Positions 25,118 through 32,849 of a stretch of 43,502 nucleotides of DNA are shown here, in pieces. The position numbers were made by a program, and so were the translations under genes. Within the stretch, counting starts at the first letter, position 1, and the number at the start of each line of letters is the position of its first letter. Under the pieces are notes generated by a model. It was given only the letters and a program-made list of their open reading frames with translations. It had not been told where the DNA came from and did not search any database. Source of the DNA: Aequorivita sp. UBA3180 (GTDB lineage Bacteria; Bacteroidota; Bacteroidia; Flavobacteriales; Flavobacteriaceae); the NCBI GenBank assembly GCA_002364215.1, contig DEXQ01000003.1, positions 1 to 43,502 of the forward strand, read 5' to 3'.

Positions 25118-26227
25118 TTAATTCCTACAAACAACGCGTTTCACTCTTTGCGAAACTGCGGTTATTAATTCATAAGAAATAGAGTTTATCGCTGCCGATA
25201 ACTCCTCAGCAGATGTGGAAGGGCCAAACACAATTGCCTCATCCCCTTCTTCGCAATCAATATTGGTTACATCTACCATTACCATATCCATACAAACATT
25301 GCCCAGAATGGACGCTTTTTTGCCATGTATAGTTACCCAGCCTTTGCCTTTTCCATAAGAACGTGGAATTCCGTCTGCGTGGCCAATTGGAAGGGTTGCG
25401 GAACGTGTAATTTCTTCCGCAATAAAACCACGATTATATCCCACACTTTCACTTTTTTGTACAGTATGTATTTGTGAAATAACGGTTTTTAAAGTACCAA
25501 CGGGTTTTAAATATTTGTTTTCTTCTTTGTCATTTCCGAAGCCGTAAAGACCAATTCCCGTGCGCACCATGTCAAAATGTGCTTCGGGATAGTTGAGTAT
25601 TCCCGAAGTGTTAGCGCAGTGCAATAAGGGTTTATACTCCAATTTTTCTGAAAGTTCTTCCGAAATTTTTCGGAAACTTTCAATCTGTCCCATTGTAAAA
25701 TCCTTCAGTTTCAAGTCCTCACTCGCCGCTAGATGCGAAAAGGCCGATTTCACCTTTACACTGTTTGTTTTTAAAAGTGTTTCTGCAATATAATCCACAT
25801 CGCTCGCTACAAATCCTAAACGGTTCAAGCCCGTGTTGAATTTCAAGTGAACTGGATAATTGATCTGCTTCTTTTCTTCTGCGAAAGCGATAAATTCCTC
25901 CAGCATTTTTCGGGAATAAATACTGGGTTCCAAACAACGATCCACGATTACTTCAAAATTAACGGGAAGTGGATGGAGCACCAAAATAGGTGTTTCAATT
26001 TTTGCATTTCTAAGGGTTTCGCCCTCATTTGCGTATGCAACAGCGAAATAATCAACGCCCAATTCCACAAGCTCTTTAGCAATAACCACTGAATCGCTAC
26101 CGTAGCCAAAGGCTTTTACAACTGCCAAAACTTTGGTTTCGGGCTTTAATTTTGAGATAAGGTATTTATAATTATTCTCGAGCGCGTTTAAATCAATCTC
26201 CAATAGAGTTTCGGTGGCTTTGGGCAT
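25118..26227 (-). CDS. alr: Alanine racemase
   Basis: It supplies D-alanine for peptidoglycan. The protein of 369 residues has the PLP-lysine motif AVVKAFGYGSDS at about residue 36, the conserved catalytic Tyr segment VGYNRGF, and the C-terminal GNVCMDMVMVDVTN. I chose the ATG at 26227 because it begins the family sequence with MPKATETLLEIDLNALENNY and is one base past the tdk stop. An upstream GTG at 26269 would overlap tdk. It is thus tightly coupled to tdk. Confidence 0.93.
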   Translation of the reverse strand: MPKATETLLEIDLNALENNYKYLISKLKPETKVLAVVKAFGYGSDSVVIAKELVELGVDYFAVAYANEGETLRNAKIETPILVLHPLPVNFEVIVDRCLEPSIYSRKMLEEFIAFAEEKKQINYPVHLKFNTGLNRLGFVASDVDYIAETLLKTNSVKVKSAFSHLAASEDLKLKDFTMGQIESFRKISEELSEKLEYKPLLHCANTSGILNYPEAHFDMVRTGIGLYGFGNDKEENKYLKPVGTLKTVISQIHTVQKSESVGYNRGFIAEEITRSATLPIGHADGIPRSYGKGKGWVTIHGKKASILGNVCMDMVMVDVTNIDCEEGDEAIVFGPSTSAEELSAAINSISYELITAVSQRVKRVVCRN

Positions 26228-26228
26228 A

Positions 26229-26888
26229 TTAGGCTTGTTTTCCAGGTTTTTCAGGAGCTTTCTGCTCACTCAGGTCTTCGGCATCCTTCACTTCCAGTTT
26301 TACTACTTTGTCCCGAAGTTGCGCCTTGTAAAATGCCGCACGGCTCAGGGGTTCGTATTCTTCGGTTTCACCAAGTAATACAAGGTCCTGGCTTTTCGCC
26401 TTGCGGTAACTATAATTGGCAAGATTCCCCGTGCGGGTACATACCGCATGAACCTTGGTAACATATTCGGCCGTGGCCATTAAGGCGGGCATAGGCCCAA
26501 AGGGATTTCCCTTGTAGTCCATATCCAGCCCTGCAACGATCACACGAACGCCGCGATTGGCAAGGTCGTTACATACTTTTACTATTTCGTCATCAAAAAA
26601 TTGGGCCTCATCTATGCCAACCACATCGCAGTTATCTGCCAGAATTGGAATATTGGCTGCAGCAGGCACGGGTGTGGATCGAATCTGGTTGCTATCGTGG
26701 CTGGTCACGGCATCCTCGGCATAGCGTGTGTCTATGGACGGTGTAAAAATTTCGACTTTTTGACGGGCAAACTGGGCGCGTTTCAACCTCCGGATTAGCT
26801 CTTCGGTCTTTCCTGAAAACATAGATCCGCAGATTACCTCAATCCAGCCAAATTGTTCTTTCTGATTTACGGTATTTTCAAGAAACAT
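26229..26888 (-). CDS. tdk: Thymidine kinase (type II)
   Basis: It salvages thymidine to dTMP. The 219-residue protein has the P-loop GSMFSGKT at residues 21-28, the Asp-Glu motif GIDEAQFFDD with the catalytic Glu, and the lasso region EYEPLSRAAFYKA. In most type II enzymes four cysteines of a CxxC..CxxC/H pattern hold zinc in that region. Here I see only one Cys (HAVCTRTG) and none in the lasso, so the structural zinc appears to be lost or replaced. The start is an ATG at 26888. The gene is coupled to alr one base downstream. Confidence 0.93.
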   Translation of the reverse strand: MFLENTVNQKEQFGWIEVICGSMFSGKTEELIRRLKRAQFARQKVEIFTPSIDTRYAEDAVTSHDSNQIRSTPVPAAANIPILADNCDVVGIDEAQFFDDEIVKVCNDLANRGVRVIVAGLDMDYKGNPFGPMPALMATAEYVTKVHAVCTRTGNLANYSYRKAKSQDLVLLGETEEYEPLSRAAFYKAQLRDKVVKLEVKDAEDLSEQKAPEKPGKQA

Positions 26889-27074
26889 AGTTTAATTTTA
26901 CGCGAAACATTGGGTACTAATTAAATTTCCAAACGATTTGTCCAACTTGAAGATTGCTTGAAAACCATTACAAAACGGCAGATTTAAACAAGAAAACAAA
27001 AATAGTTGACGTTTACATAAAGGATGCGTAAATTTATAAAAACAAAATAGAAATTCAGGTTAATTTAAAAAGAT

Positions 27075-27866
27075 ATGAAGAAGAAACTCCGTGAGCAGGT
27101 AACAGCGCTAGCACAACAGATAATTGAAGAAGAAAAAACCTTTAAAGCCGCCTCTGTTAAGCAATTGGTGGGTGAGCTGTATGAAAAGCTCTCGGTACTT
27201 GAATATCTCGAAAATCAAATTGAAGACGCTGCACATCCGCCCCTCCCAACCTCTTTAGACTCCAAGAGTTTCCGTGAGCAAAATTGGTTTAAGGAGCCCG
27301 AGCCTGTTCCACAGCCCGCACACAAAGAAGACCTTATTGAACCTTTGATGGAAAAGATAAAGGACATTGTAGCACAAATGCCTGAAGAAAGTGAGCGCAT
27401 TGATGAACTTTTGGATGAAATGCTTCCAAAAAACCCCGAAACTAAAACTGTCGAAATACAGGAAAAACCCACCACAAAATATGCTAAAAATGATTTGGAG
27501 GAATTTGCATCGGCCTATCAGCAAATGCCAGAGTTCGAAAGAAAAAATACTCAAATTTTCCCAAAATCGGTAGAAGGAAAAGAAGCCAGTAAAACATTGA
27601 CCGAATCCCGTGCTCGCTCTATAAACGACACCCTAAACAAAGGCCTTAACATTGGGCTGAACGACCGTTTGGCATTTATAAAGCACCTTTTTGAAGGGCA
27701 AACTGAAGATTACACCCGCGTCCTTTCACAAATAAACACCATGGAAAGCTTTGAGGAAGCACAAAGATTTATAAAAGGTAACGTGAAGCCAGACTACAAC
27801 CATTGGCTTGACAAAGAAGAATATTCGGAAAGGTTTATGAACATTATTGAAAAGCGTTTCAATTAA
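27075..27866 (+). CDS. Conserved hypothetical protein of a DoxX-rsmI operon
   Basis: I do not recognise this 263-residue protein. It has no signal peptide or membrane segment and is highly charged and mostly helical. An N-terminal helix-rich part (residues 1-60) is followed by a proline-rich acidic linker (EPEPVPQPAHKEDLIEP) and a C-terminal region with TLNKGLNIGLNDRLAFIKHLFEGQTEDYTRVLSQINTM, suggestive of helices that could pack as a small domain. It is followed 10 bp later by a DoxX-type gene and rsmI, likely one transcript. The C-terminal half looks like the conserved part. The function is unknown. Confidence 0.75.
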   Translation: MKKKLREQVTALAQQIIEEEKTFKAASVKQLVGELYEKLSVLEYLENQIEDAAHPPLPTSLDSKSFREQNWFKEPEPVPQPAHKEDLIEPLMEKIKDIVAQMPEESERIDELLDEMLPKNPETKTVEIQEKPTTKYAKNDLEEFASAYQQMPEFERKNTQIFPKSVEGKEASKTLTESRARSINDTLNKGLNIGLNDRLAFIKHLFEGQTEDYTRVLSQINTMESFEEAQRFIKGNVKPDYNHWLDKEEYSERFMNIIEKRFN

Positions 27867-27876
27867 ACCCAGAGTT

Positions 27877-28233
27877 ATGACAGCCCAAAAAACCATCTAC
27901 TGGATAGCCACAGGGCTGCTCAGCGTTTTATTTCTGTATTCTGCATTTATGTATTTAACAGATACGGCAGTGATTGAAGGGTATTACCAAGATTATCAAT
28001 ACCCCACCTATTTGGTCATTCCGATGGCCCTTGCAAAAATATTGGCAATCGTATTTATTCTTTTTCGAAAGCCCAAATGGGTCATGGAATGGGCATACGC
28101 AGGGCTCTTTTTTGATATGGTTCTGGCCTGTTTTGCACATTATAGGCTAAATGATCCCGATATAACGCTCCCTTTGTTGGGCATTCTATTTTTGTTGGTC
28201 TCCTATTTCTTCGGAAAAACTGTACGCCCATAA
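27877..28233 (+). CDS. DoxX family membrane protein
   Basis: From the ATG at 27877 this is a 118-residue protein with four membrane helices. It carries the sequence YWIATGLLSVLFLYSAFMYLTDT and, near the centre, PMALAKILAIVFILFRKPK, both typical of the DoxX-like family. A longer reading from a TTG at 27847 would overlap the upstream gene. It lies 3 bp before rsmI. The role is unknown. Confidence 0.82.
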   Translation: MTAQKTIYWIATGLLSVLFLYSAFMYLTDTAVIEGYYQDYQYPTYLVIPMALAKILAIVFILFRKPKWVMEWAYAGLFFDMVLACFAHYRLNDPDITLPLLGILFLLVSYFFGKTVRP

Positions 28234-28236
28234 ACT

Positions 28237-28911
28237 ATGACGGGAAAACTCTATTTGGTGCCCACGCCCATCGGCAATTTAAAAGATATGACCTTTCGCG
28301 CTGTTGAAGTGCTGAAAGAAGTAGATTTAATCCTCGCCGAAGACACCCGAAATAGCGGGAAACTTTTAAAACATTTTGAAATTGGCACCCAAATGCACTC
28401 GCACCACATGCACAACGAGCACAAAACGGTGGAAGGGATTGTAAAACGGATTCAAAACGGTGAAAATATAGCATTGATAAGCGATGCCGGAACCCCAGCA
28501 ATCAGCGACCCCGGTTTTTTATTGACTCGTGCCTGTGTAGAAGCCGGCATTGAAGTGGATTGCCTTCCCGGTGCAACAGCTTTTGTACCAGCATTGGTAA
28601 ACAGTGGCTTCCCGAATGATAAATTTGTTTTTGAAGGCTTTCTCCCGGTGAAAAAAGGCAGGCAAACAAGGCTCGAACTTTTAGCCGAAGAAACCCGCAC
28701 CATCATTTTTTATGAATCGCCACACAAACTGTTGAAAACACTTGCTCAATTTGTGGAATATTTTGGCGGTAACAGACAAGTTTCCGTTTCACGGGAATTG
28801 ACAAAACTGCACGAAGAAACCGTTCGTGGTTCTGCTGAAGAAGTTTTAAAGCATTTTGAAATCAAGCCGCCGAAGGGAGAAATAGTTATAGTTGTTTCGG
28901 GGAAGAAGTAA
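28237..28911 (+). CDS. rsmI: 16S rRNA (cytidine(1402)-2'-O)-methyltransferase
   Basis: RsmI methylates the 2'-O of C1402 in 16S rRNA with S-adenosylmethionine. The 224-residue protein has the tetrapyrrole-methylase-like fold: TPIGNLKDMTFRAVEVLKEVDLILAEDTRNS at the N-terminus, then GENIALISDAGTPAISDPGF, the SAM-binding loop, and GCLPGATAFVPAL-like residues (DCLPGATAF). It is the third gene of the hypothetical-DoxX-rsmI operon. Confidence 0.94.
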   Translation: MTGKLYLVPTPIGNLKDMTFRAVEVLKEVDLILAEDTRNSGKLLKHFEIGTQMHSHHMHNEHKTVEGIVKRIQNGENIALISDAGTPAISDPGFLLTRACVEAGIEVDCLPGATAFVPALVNSGFPNDKFVFEGFLPVKKGRQTRLELLAEETRTIIFYESPHKLLKTLAQFVEYFGGNRQVSVSRELTKLHEETVRGSAEEVLKHFEIKPPKGEIVIVVSGKK

Positions 28912-28947
28912 TTCAAAAATCAACAATCGTTAATCTGCAATCACTAA

Positions 28948-29538
28948 TCAAACGTGCTTTCCCCTATTCCACCCATGCTTCCCAAGATACTGCTCCCCAC
29001 TTTCCACGGCACCATCTTCAATGGAAGTTCCCATAGAATCGTTCCAACGGTTTAAATAACCAAAAAGCGAAATAACCCCAAGCATTTCCACGATTTCGCC
29101 TTCGTTCCAGTATTTGTAAAGTCGCTGTTTTATTTCATCATTCACCGCATTTGGTACTTGGCTTGCGGCCAAAGAAAAGTCGAGCGCAGCGCGTTCAGCT
29201 TCAGAAAAAGCGGAATGGGTTTTATATTCCCAAATATTACCCAATTGCTCCTGCTCTGCGCCATAGCGTTCCGCAGCACGAATAGCATGGGCCTGGCAGT
29301 AGCGACAACCGGTTGCATTGCTGCTTACCCAAGCGATCATTCTTTTTAAGGCTGAAGTAACGCGCCCCTCGTTGGCCATTACGGCTTTGTTGAGATTGAT
29401 AAAGGCTTTGCTAATTGCCGGGCGGTGCTGCATGGTAAGCACGCTATTTGGGCAAAAGCCAAGTGTTTCGTTAAAGAATTCAGCCAATTGTTTTGTTTCG
29501 GCGTCGTGGTCTGGAGAAAGGGGGGTTACTAATGGCAT
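28948..29538 (-). CDS. AhpD/carboxymuconolactone decarboxylase family protein (peroxidase-related)
   Basis: The 196-residue helical protein carries the AhpD redox motif at Cys78, Cys81 and His84 (GCRYCQAHAIRAAERYG). Upstream FFNETLGFCPNSVLTMQHRP and downstream AALDFSLAASQVPNAVNDE are typical of peroxidase-related CMD proteins. The likely role is peroxide or disulfide handling, but a substrate cannot be assigned. It lies alone between rsmI (convergent, 36 bp away) and the delta-60 genes. Confidence 0.85.
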   Translation of the reverse strand: MPLVTPLSPDHDAETKQLAEFFNETLGFCPNSVLTMQHRPAISKAFINLNKAVMANEGRVTSALKRMIAWVSSNATGCRYCQAHAIRAAERYGAEQEQLGNIWEYKTHSAFSEAERAALDFSLAASQVPNAVNDEIKQRLYKYWNEGEIVEMLGVISLFGYLNRWNDSMGTSIEDGAVESGEQYLGKHGWNRGKHV

Positions 29539-29568
29539 AGTTAAAAATCGTTTGGAATTCGAAAGTAC

Positions 29569-29645
29569 GAAATGCCACTTGGAAATTCCAAATCACAAAC
29601 TCCAAATTCCAAAGAAATCGCAAACCTCAAATTCCAAAGAAAATA
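29569..29645. repeat. Short degenerate repeat, AATTCCAAA-type, left of the delta-60 genes
   Basis: AAATTCCAAA-type units recur about three times in 75 bp, separated by 11-15 bp. A related set in the opposite orientation lies at 32797-32840, so the pair frames the two delta-60 genes. Confidence 0.6.
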
Positions 29646-29653
29646 TTTACATC

Positions 29654-31138
29654 TTAGTTTTTCAACAAACGAAAAATACTGTTTGAAGTTTTTAAAAAAT
29701 AAACCCCACTTTGGGCAGCAGTGAGATTTAGCTGCGATTGTTTTTCGGTCAATTCGCCCGAGGCAATAGTTTTCCCGGCAATGTCAGTTATTTCATATTG
29801 TTCATTTTCAGAAAACAGTTCGCGTTCAATAGTAAAAATTCCATTTGAGGGGTTTGGGTAAATAGTTGTTATTTGATTTTTGAAGTTAGGAACACTTAGT
29901 TGTGAATTATTAAAACGAGCTACCAAAATATTTTGAGGACCACTTAACGGAGCTGTAATACCAGCACCTACAATCTTTCCGTCAGTTTGAACAATGGTTT
30001 TACTATCTACAAATTCCAAACCTAAAATGAAAGAATAATCTCTATATCCTCCTGAAAAGTACCGCTTAACATTATATACGCCAAGTTCAAAACAATCAGT
30101 AGTGCTACCAATAGCAAGCATTCTTTGATTTTCTTGAATTATTAATTGGGAAATAGAGAATCCTGTCTCGGATAACAATCTCGTTCCATTATTTCCAAAA
30201 TTTAAATCTGGTTGGCCATCACTTAAGAAACGAATAAAATATTGCTTAAAGAATGGTTCTAATTGCAAAGTACAATAACCGTAACTTCCAGCAATCACTA
30301 TATTTTGATTATTGGTAAAATCAAAACTTGGATTCCGAAAGTTTACTGCGTCAATTGATTCAAGTGACTTGGTGGTTAATCCATTATCTCCAAAATTTAT
30401 ATCTAAATATCCGGTTGGTAAAAATTTCAATAATATTATGTCTGCTGTAAAAGAATTAGCTCGAATTCCTGAAACGAAGAAATTATTCTCGGAATCTATT
30501 TTTAATTCGCTGATAGTAAAAGATCCTCCTGAAAAGTTAGAAATCGCAATGCCATCTATTCCAAAATTAGGGTCTAAAGTCCCATCCTCAAAATAATGAA
30601 AAAAGCCAATTTTATCATTGGCAGTAAGTTTTAAAAATAATAATGAGTTATCTGCTAAGACTAGCATTTTGGCAAAATTTCCATTCGGAATTGTTAGAAC
30701 CCCATTGGTTCCAAAAGAATTTATCAATTCACCATTTGCGTTATATTTTGCAATTTTATAAGTTTGGCTTTGACTGTTGGAGAATTTGCCTCCGGTTAGA
30801 ATATTCTGTTCTTCATCAAGAAATAAATTAACGTGTTCACAATAACCTTCAGCATAATCAGCAACTAATATCCCATTGTTTCCAAAAGAACTGTCTAAGC
30901 TGCCATCTGGCATATATCTTACCAAATATGGTTTACTAAGATTGTTATTTATTGACGTTATTCCCGAAACAATTAGTTTCTGATCATTTTGTTGAACTAC
31001 AGATGATAAGAGTTCCTCACTATTCTCAATATCGGTTGTAACCACACCTTCTGTTCCAAATGACAAATCTGGACTACCATCCTGTCCGTAAGTAACAACA
31101 GAAATTATTCCCACAATAAAAAGTAAAAGTGTTTTCAT
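29654..31138 (-). CDS. T9SS-exported delta-60 repeat protein (copy 1)
   Basis: The protein has 494 residues and begins with a signal peptide (MKTLLLFIVGIISVVTYG). Seven blades of about 55 residues carry the delta-60 pattern, e.g. DSSFGNNGILVAD, DINFGDNGLTTKS and DLNFGNNGTRLLS. It ends in a type A T9SS sorting domain with TIYPNPSNGIFTIERE, GKTIASGELTEKQSQLNL and a basic RLLKN tail, so it should be exported and anchored or released at the cell surface. A propeller-like fold is expected. Copy 2, just upstream, is a close paralogue. Confidence 0.88.
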   Translation of the reverse strand: MKTLLLFIVGIISVVTYGQDGSPDLSFGTEGVVTTDIENSEELLSSVVQQNDQKLIVSGITSINNNLSKPYLVRYMPDGSLDSSFGNNGILVADYAEGYCEHVNLFLDEEQNILTGGKFSNSQSQTYKIAKYNANGELINSFGTNGVLTIPNGNFAKMLVLADNSLLFLKLTANDKIGFFHYFEDGTLDPNFGIDGIAISNFSGGSFTISELKIDSENNFFVSGIRANSFTADIILLKFLPTGYLDINFGDNGLTTKSLESIDAVNFRNPSFDFTNNQNIVIAGSYGYCTLQLEPFFKQYFIRFLSDGQPDLNFGNNGTRLLSETGFSISQLIIQENQRMLAIGSTTDCFELGVYNVKRYFSGGYRDYSFILGLEFVDSKTIVQTDGKIVGAGITAPLSGPQNILVARFNNSQLSVPNFKNQITTIYPNPSNGIFTIERELFSENEQYEITDIAGKTIASGELTEKQSQLNLTAAQSGVYFLKTSNSIFRLLKN

Positions 31139-31178
31139 AATTTTTAAGTTTTGATGCTTCCGAAGAAATTTTTTTAAC

Positions 31179-32666
31179 TCAATTCTTCAGTAAGCGAAAC
31201 ACACTACTTGAAGTTTTCAGAAAGTAAACCCCGCTTTGTACCGAAGAAAGATTTAGTTTTGATTGCTTTTCGGTCAATTCACCGGAAGCAATAATTTTTC
31301 CTATAATATCTGTTATTTGGTACTCCGAAGTTTCAGGAAATTCACGTTCAATGGTAAAAATTCCATTTGAGGGATTTGGGTAAATTGTAGTTCTTTTGTT
31401 TTGGAATTCTGGACTGGACAAAGGATCATTAACACGGCGCTCTATAATAATATCTTCTTGTCCATTGTACCACGCTGTGCTGGCCAGACATACTATTTTA
31501 CCGTCTTGTTGGATTAACATACTCGAAACAAAATACTCAGAAGAATTAATTGTAAAATTAAAACCAGTATCTAAATGTCCGCCAAGGTGATACCTGTTAA
31601 TAAAAAAAGGTCCTCCACCCTCAAAAAAATCAGTAAGCTCCCCAAAAACTAACAATCTTTGGTTCTCTTGAACTTCAATGCCGCTTATTATAAAATTATT
31701 CCTGTTCGGATTTATATACCCATTATTGCCAAAAGATGCATCAAAGCTTCCGTCAGGAAGATATCTGAAAATTAAATTATTCATTATATCAAACTGCCAA
31801 TCCAAAAAAGAACTGTGAACTGCGATTTTACCATCATTGTACAGAGCAATATTGCTTGAAGTAAAATCAGGATCATTTACAATGGTTACTATTCCATTAT
31901 TACCAAAAGCAGTGTCCAACACGCCATTGGGCAAGTAGCGCAATAATACTTGAGAAGACACGCCATTGTCTTGACTGTTTGCAAGCACCACAATTGTATC
32001 GTCTTGAGCCAAAGCTACTTTTAAAGCGGAATTCGATTCATTCCCAACATCTGTTATAACAATGCCGTTATTCCCAAAGGAGGTATCTAACATTCCATTG
32101 GACGTATACTTTTTTAAAGCAACTTTTGATATTCCGCTATCAAAAATTCTACCCACTGCTATAAATGAATCATCATCCAGTAATGTTACATCTCCTTTAT
32201 AGATGTTCTCCGGAAATACTATTATTTCGCCATTATTGCCAAAACTCGTATCAATTGAACCATCGGGTAAAAAACGGTTTACTACATATTGATAATTAGA
32301 GTTTAGATTAACTGGACCCCCGGCAATAATCTTCCCGTCATTTTGACTTAATACAATATCATAATATTCATCCTCATAACCTGAAGCACCAAAAATTGCC
32401 ACGCCAGCATTTCCAAAGGAAGTGTCTAAAGTGCCATTAACATTATATCTCGCAATGGAAGGAAAGGCCTGTCCCTGTATAGTAAATCTACCAGCTACTA
32501 AAAGTTTTTCATCTGCTTGCTGCGCTATTGCTATTGCATAGTCTGAATCGCCATCAATATCTGTTTGTACAGTCCCGTTATTGCCAAACGAAGTATCCAA
32601 ACTTCCATCCTGTGCAAAAGATACAATCGAGACTATTCCCACCAAAAAAAGTAAAAGTGTTTTCAT
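31179..32666 (-). CDS. T9SS-exported delta-60 repeat protein (copy 2)
   Basis: The 495-residue protein is a paralogue of the gene at 29654-31138, 40 bp apart, same strand, length and architecture. Its signal peptide (MKTLLLFLVGIVSIVSFAQ) and sorting domain are almost the same as copy 1, while the seven delta-60 blades (e.g. DTSFGNAGVAIFG, DTAFGNNGIVTIV) are more diverged. It fits a tandem duplication kept similar at both ends. Exported adhesin or enzyme-like roles are possible; no catalytic residues are visible. Confidence 0.88.
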   Translation of the reverse strand: MKTLLLFLVGIVSIVSFAQDGSLDTSFGNNGTVQTDIDGDSDYAIAIAQQADEKLLVAGRFTIQGQAFPSIARYNVNGTLDTSFGNAGVAIFGASGYEDEYYDIVLSQNDGKIIAGGPVNLNSNYQYVVNRFLPDGSIDTSFGNNGEIIVFPENIYKGDVTLLDDDSFIAVGRIFDSGISKVALKKYTSNGMLDTSFGNNGIVITDVGNESNSALKVALAQDDTIVVLANSQDNGVSSQVLLRYLPNGVLDTAFGNNGIVTIVNDPDFTSSNIALYNDGKIAVHSSFLDWQFDIMNNLIFRYLPDGSFDASFGNNGYINPNRNNFIISGIEVQENQRLLVFGELTDFFEGGGPFFINRYHLGGHLDTGFNFTINSSEYFVSSMLIQQDGKIVCLASTAWYNGQEDIIIERRVNDPLSSPEFQNKRTTIYPNPSNGIFTIEREFPETSEYQITDIIGKIIASGELTEKQSKLNLSSVQSGVYFLKTSSSVFRLLKN

Positions 32667-32752
32667 ATTACTATTTATTTAAGGTTAACGGGGAGAATTG
32701 TTCTTACAAGATAGTGAATTATCAAATACAAAAAGCCCTTAAACTGTTGTCA

Positions 32753-32760
32753 TAATTTTG
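32753..32760 (+). promoter_or_regulatory. Promoter core upstream of recJ
   Basis: TAATTTTG matches TAnnTTTG, 89 bp before the ATG at 32850, so the leader would include the inverted repeat units. Confidence 0.35.
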
Positions 32761-32796
32761 TAATTTTACACCTCTCCCCCTTATTTAATAATCACA

Positions 32797-32840
32797 ACCA
32801 ATCCAAATTTTGGAATTTGGAATTTTAGAACTTGGAATTT
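32797..32840. repeat. Short repeat, TTTGGAATT-type, right of the delta-60 genes
   Basis: TTTGGAATTTGGAATTTT and a nearby TTGGAATTT are the reverse complement of the AATTCCAAA units at 29569-29645. They lie in the recJ leader and partly overlap the beginning of the upstream alternative reading of recJ. Confidence 0.55.
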
Positions 32841-32849
32841 CTACAGAAT

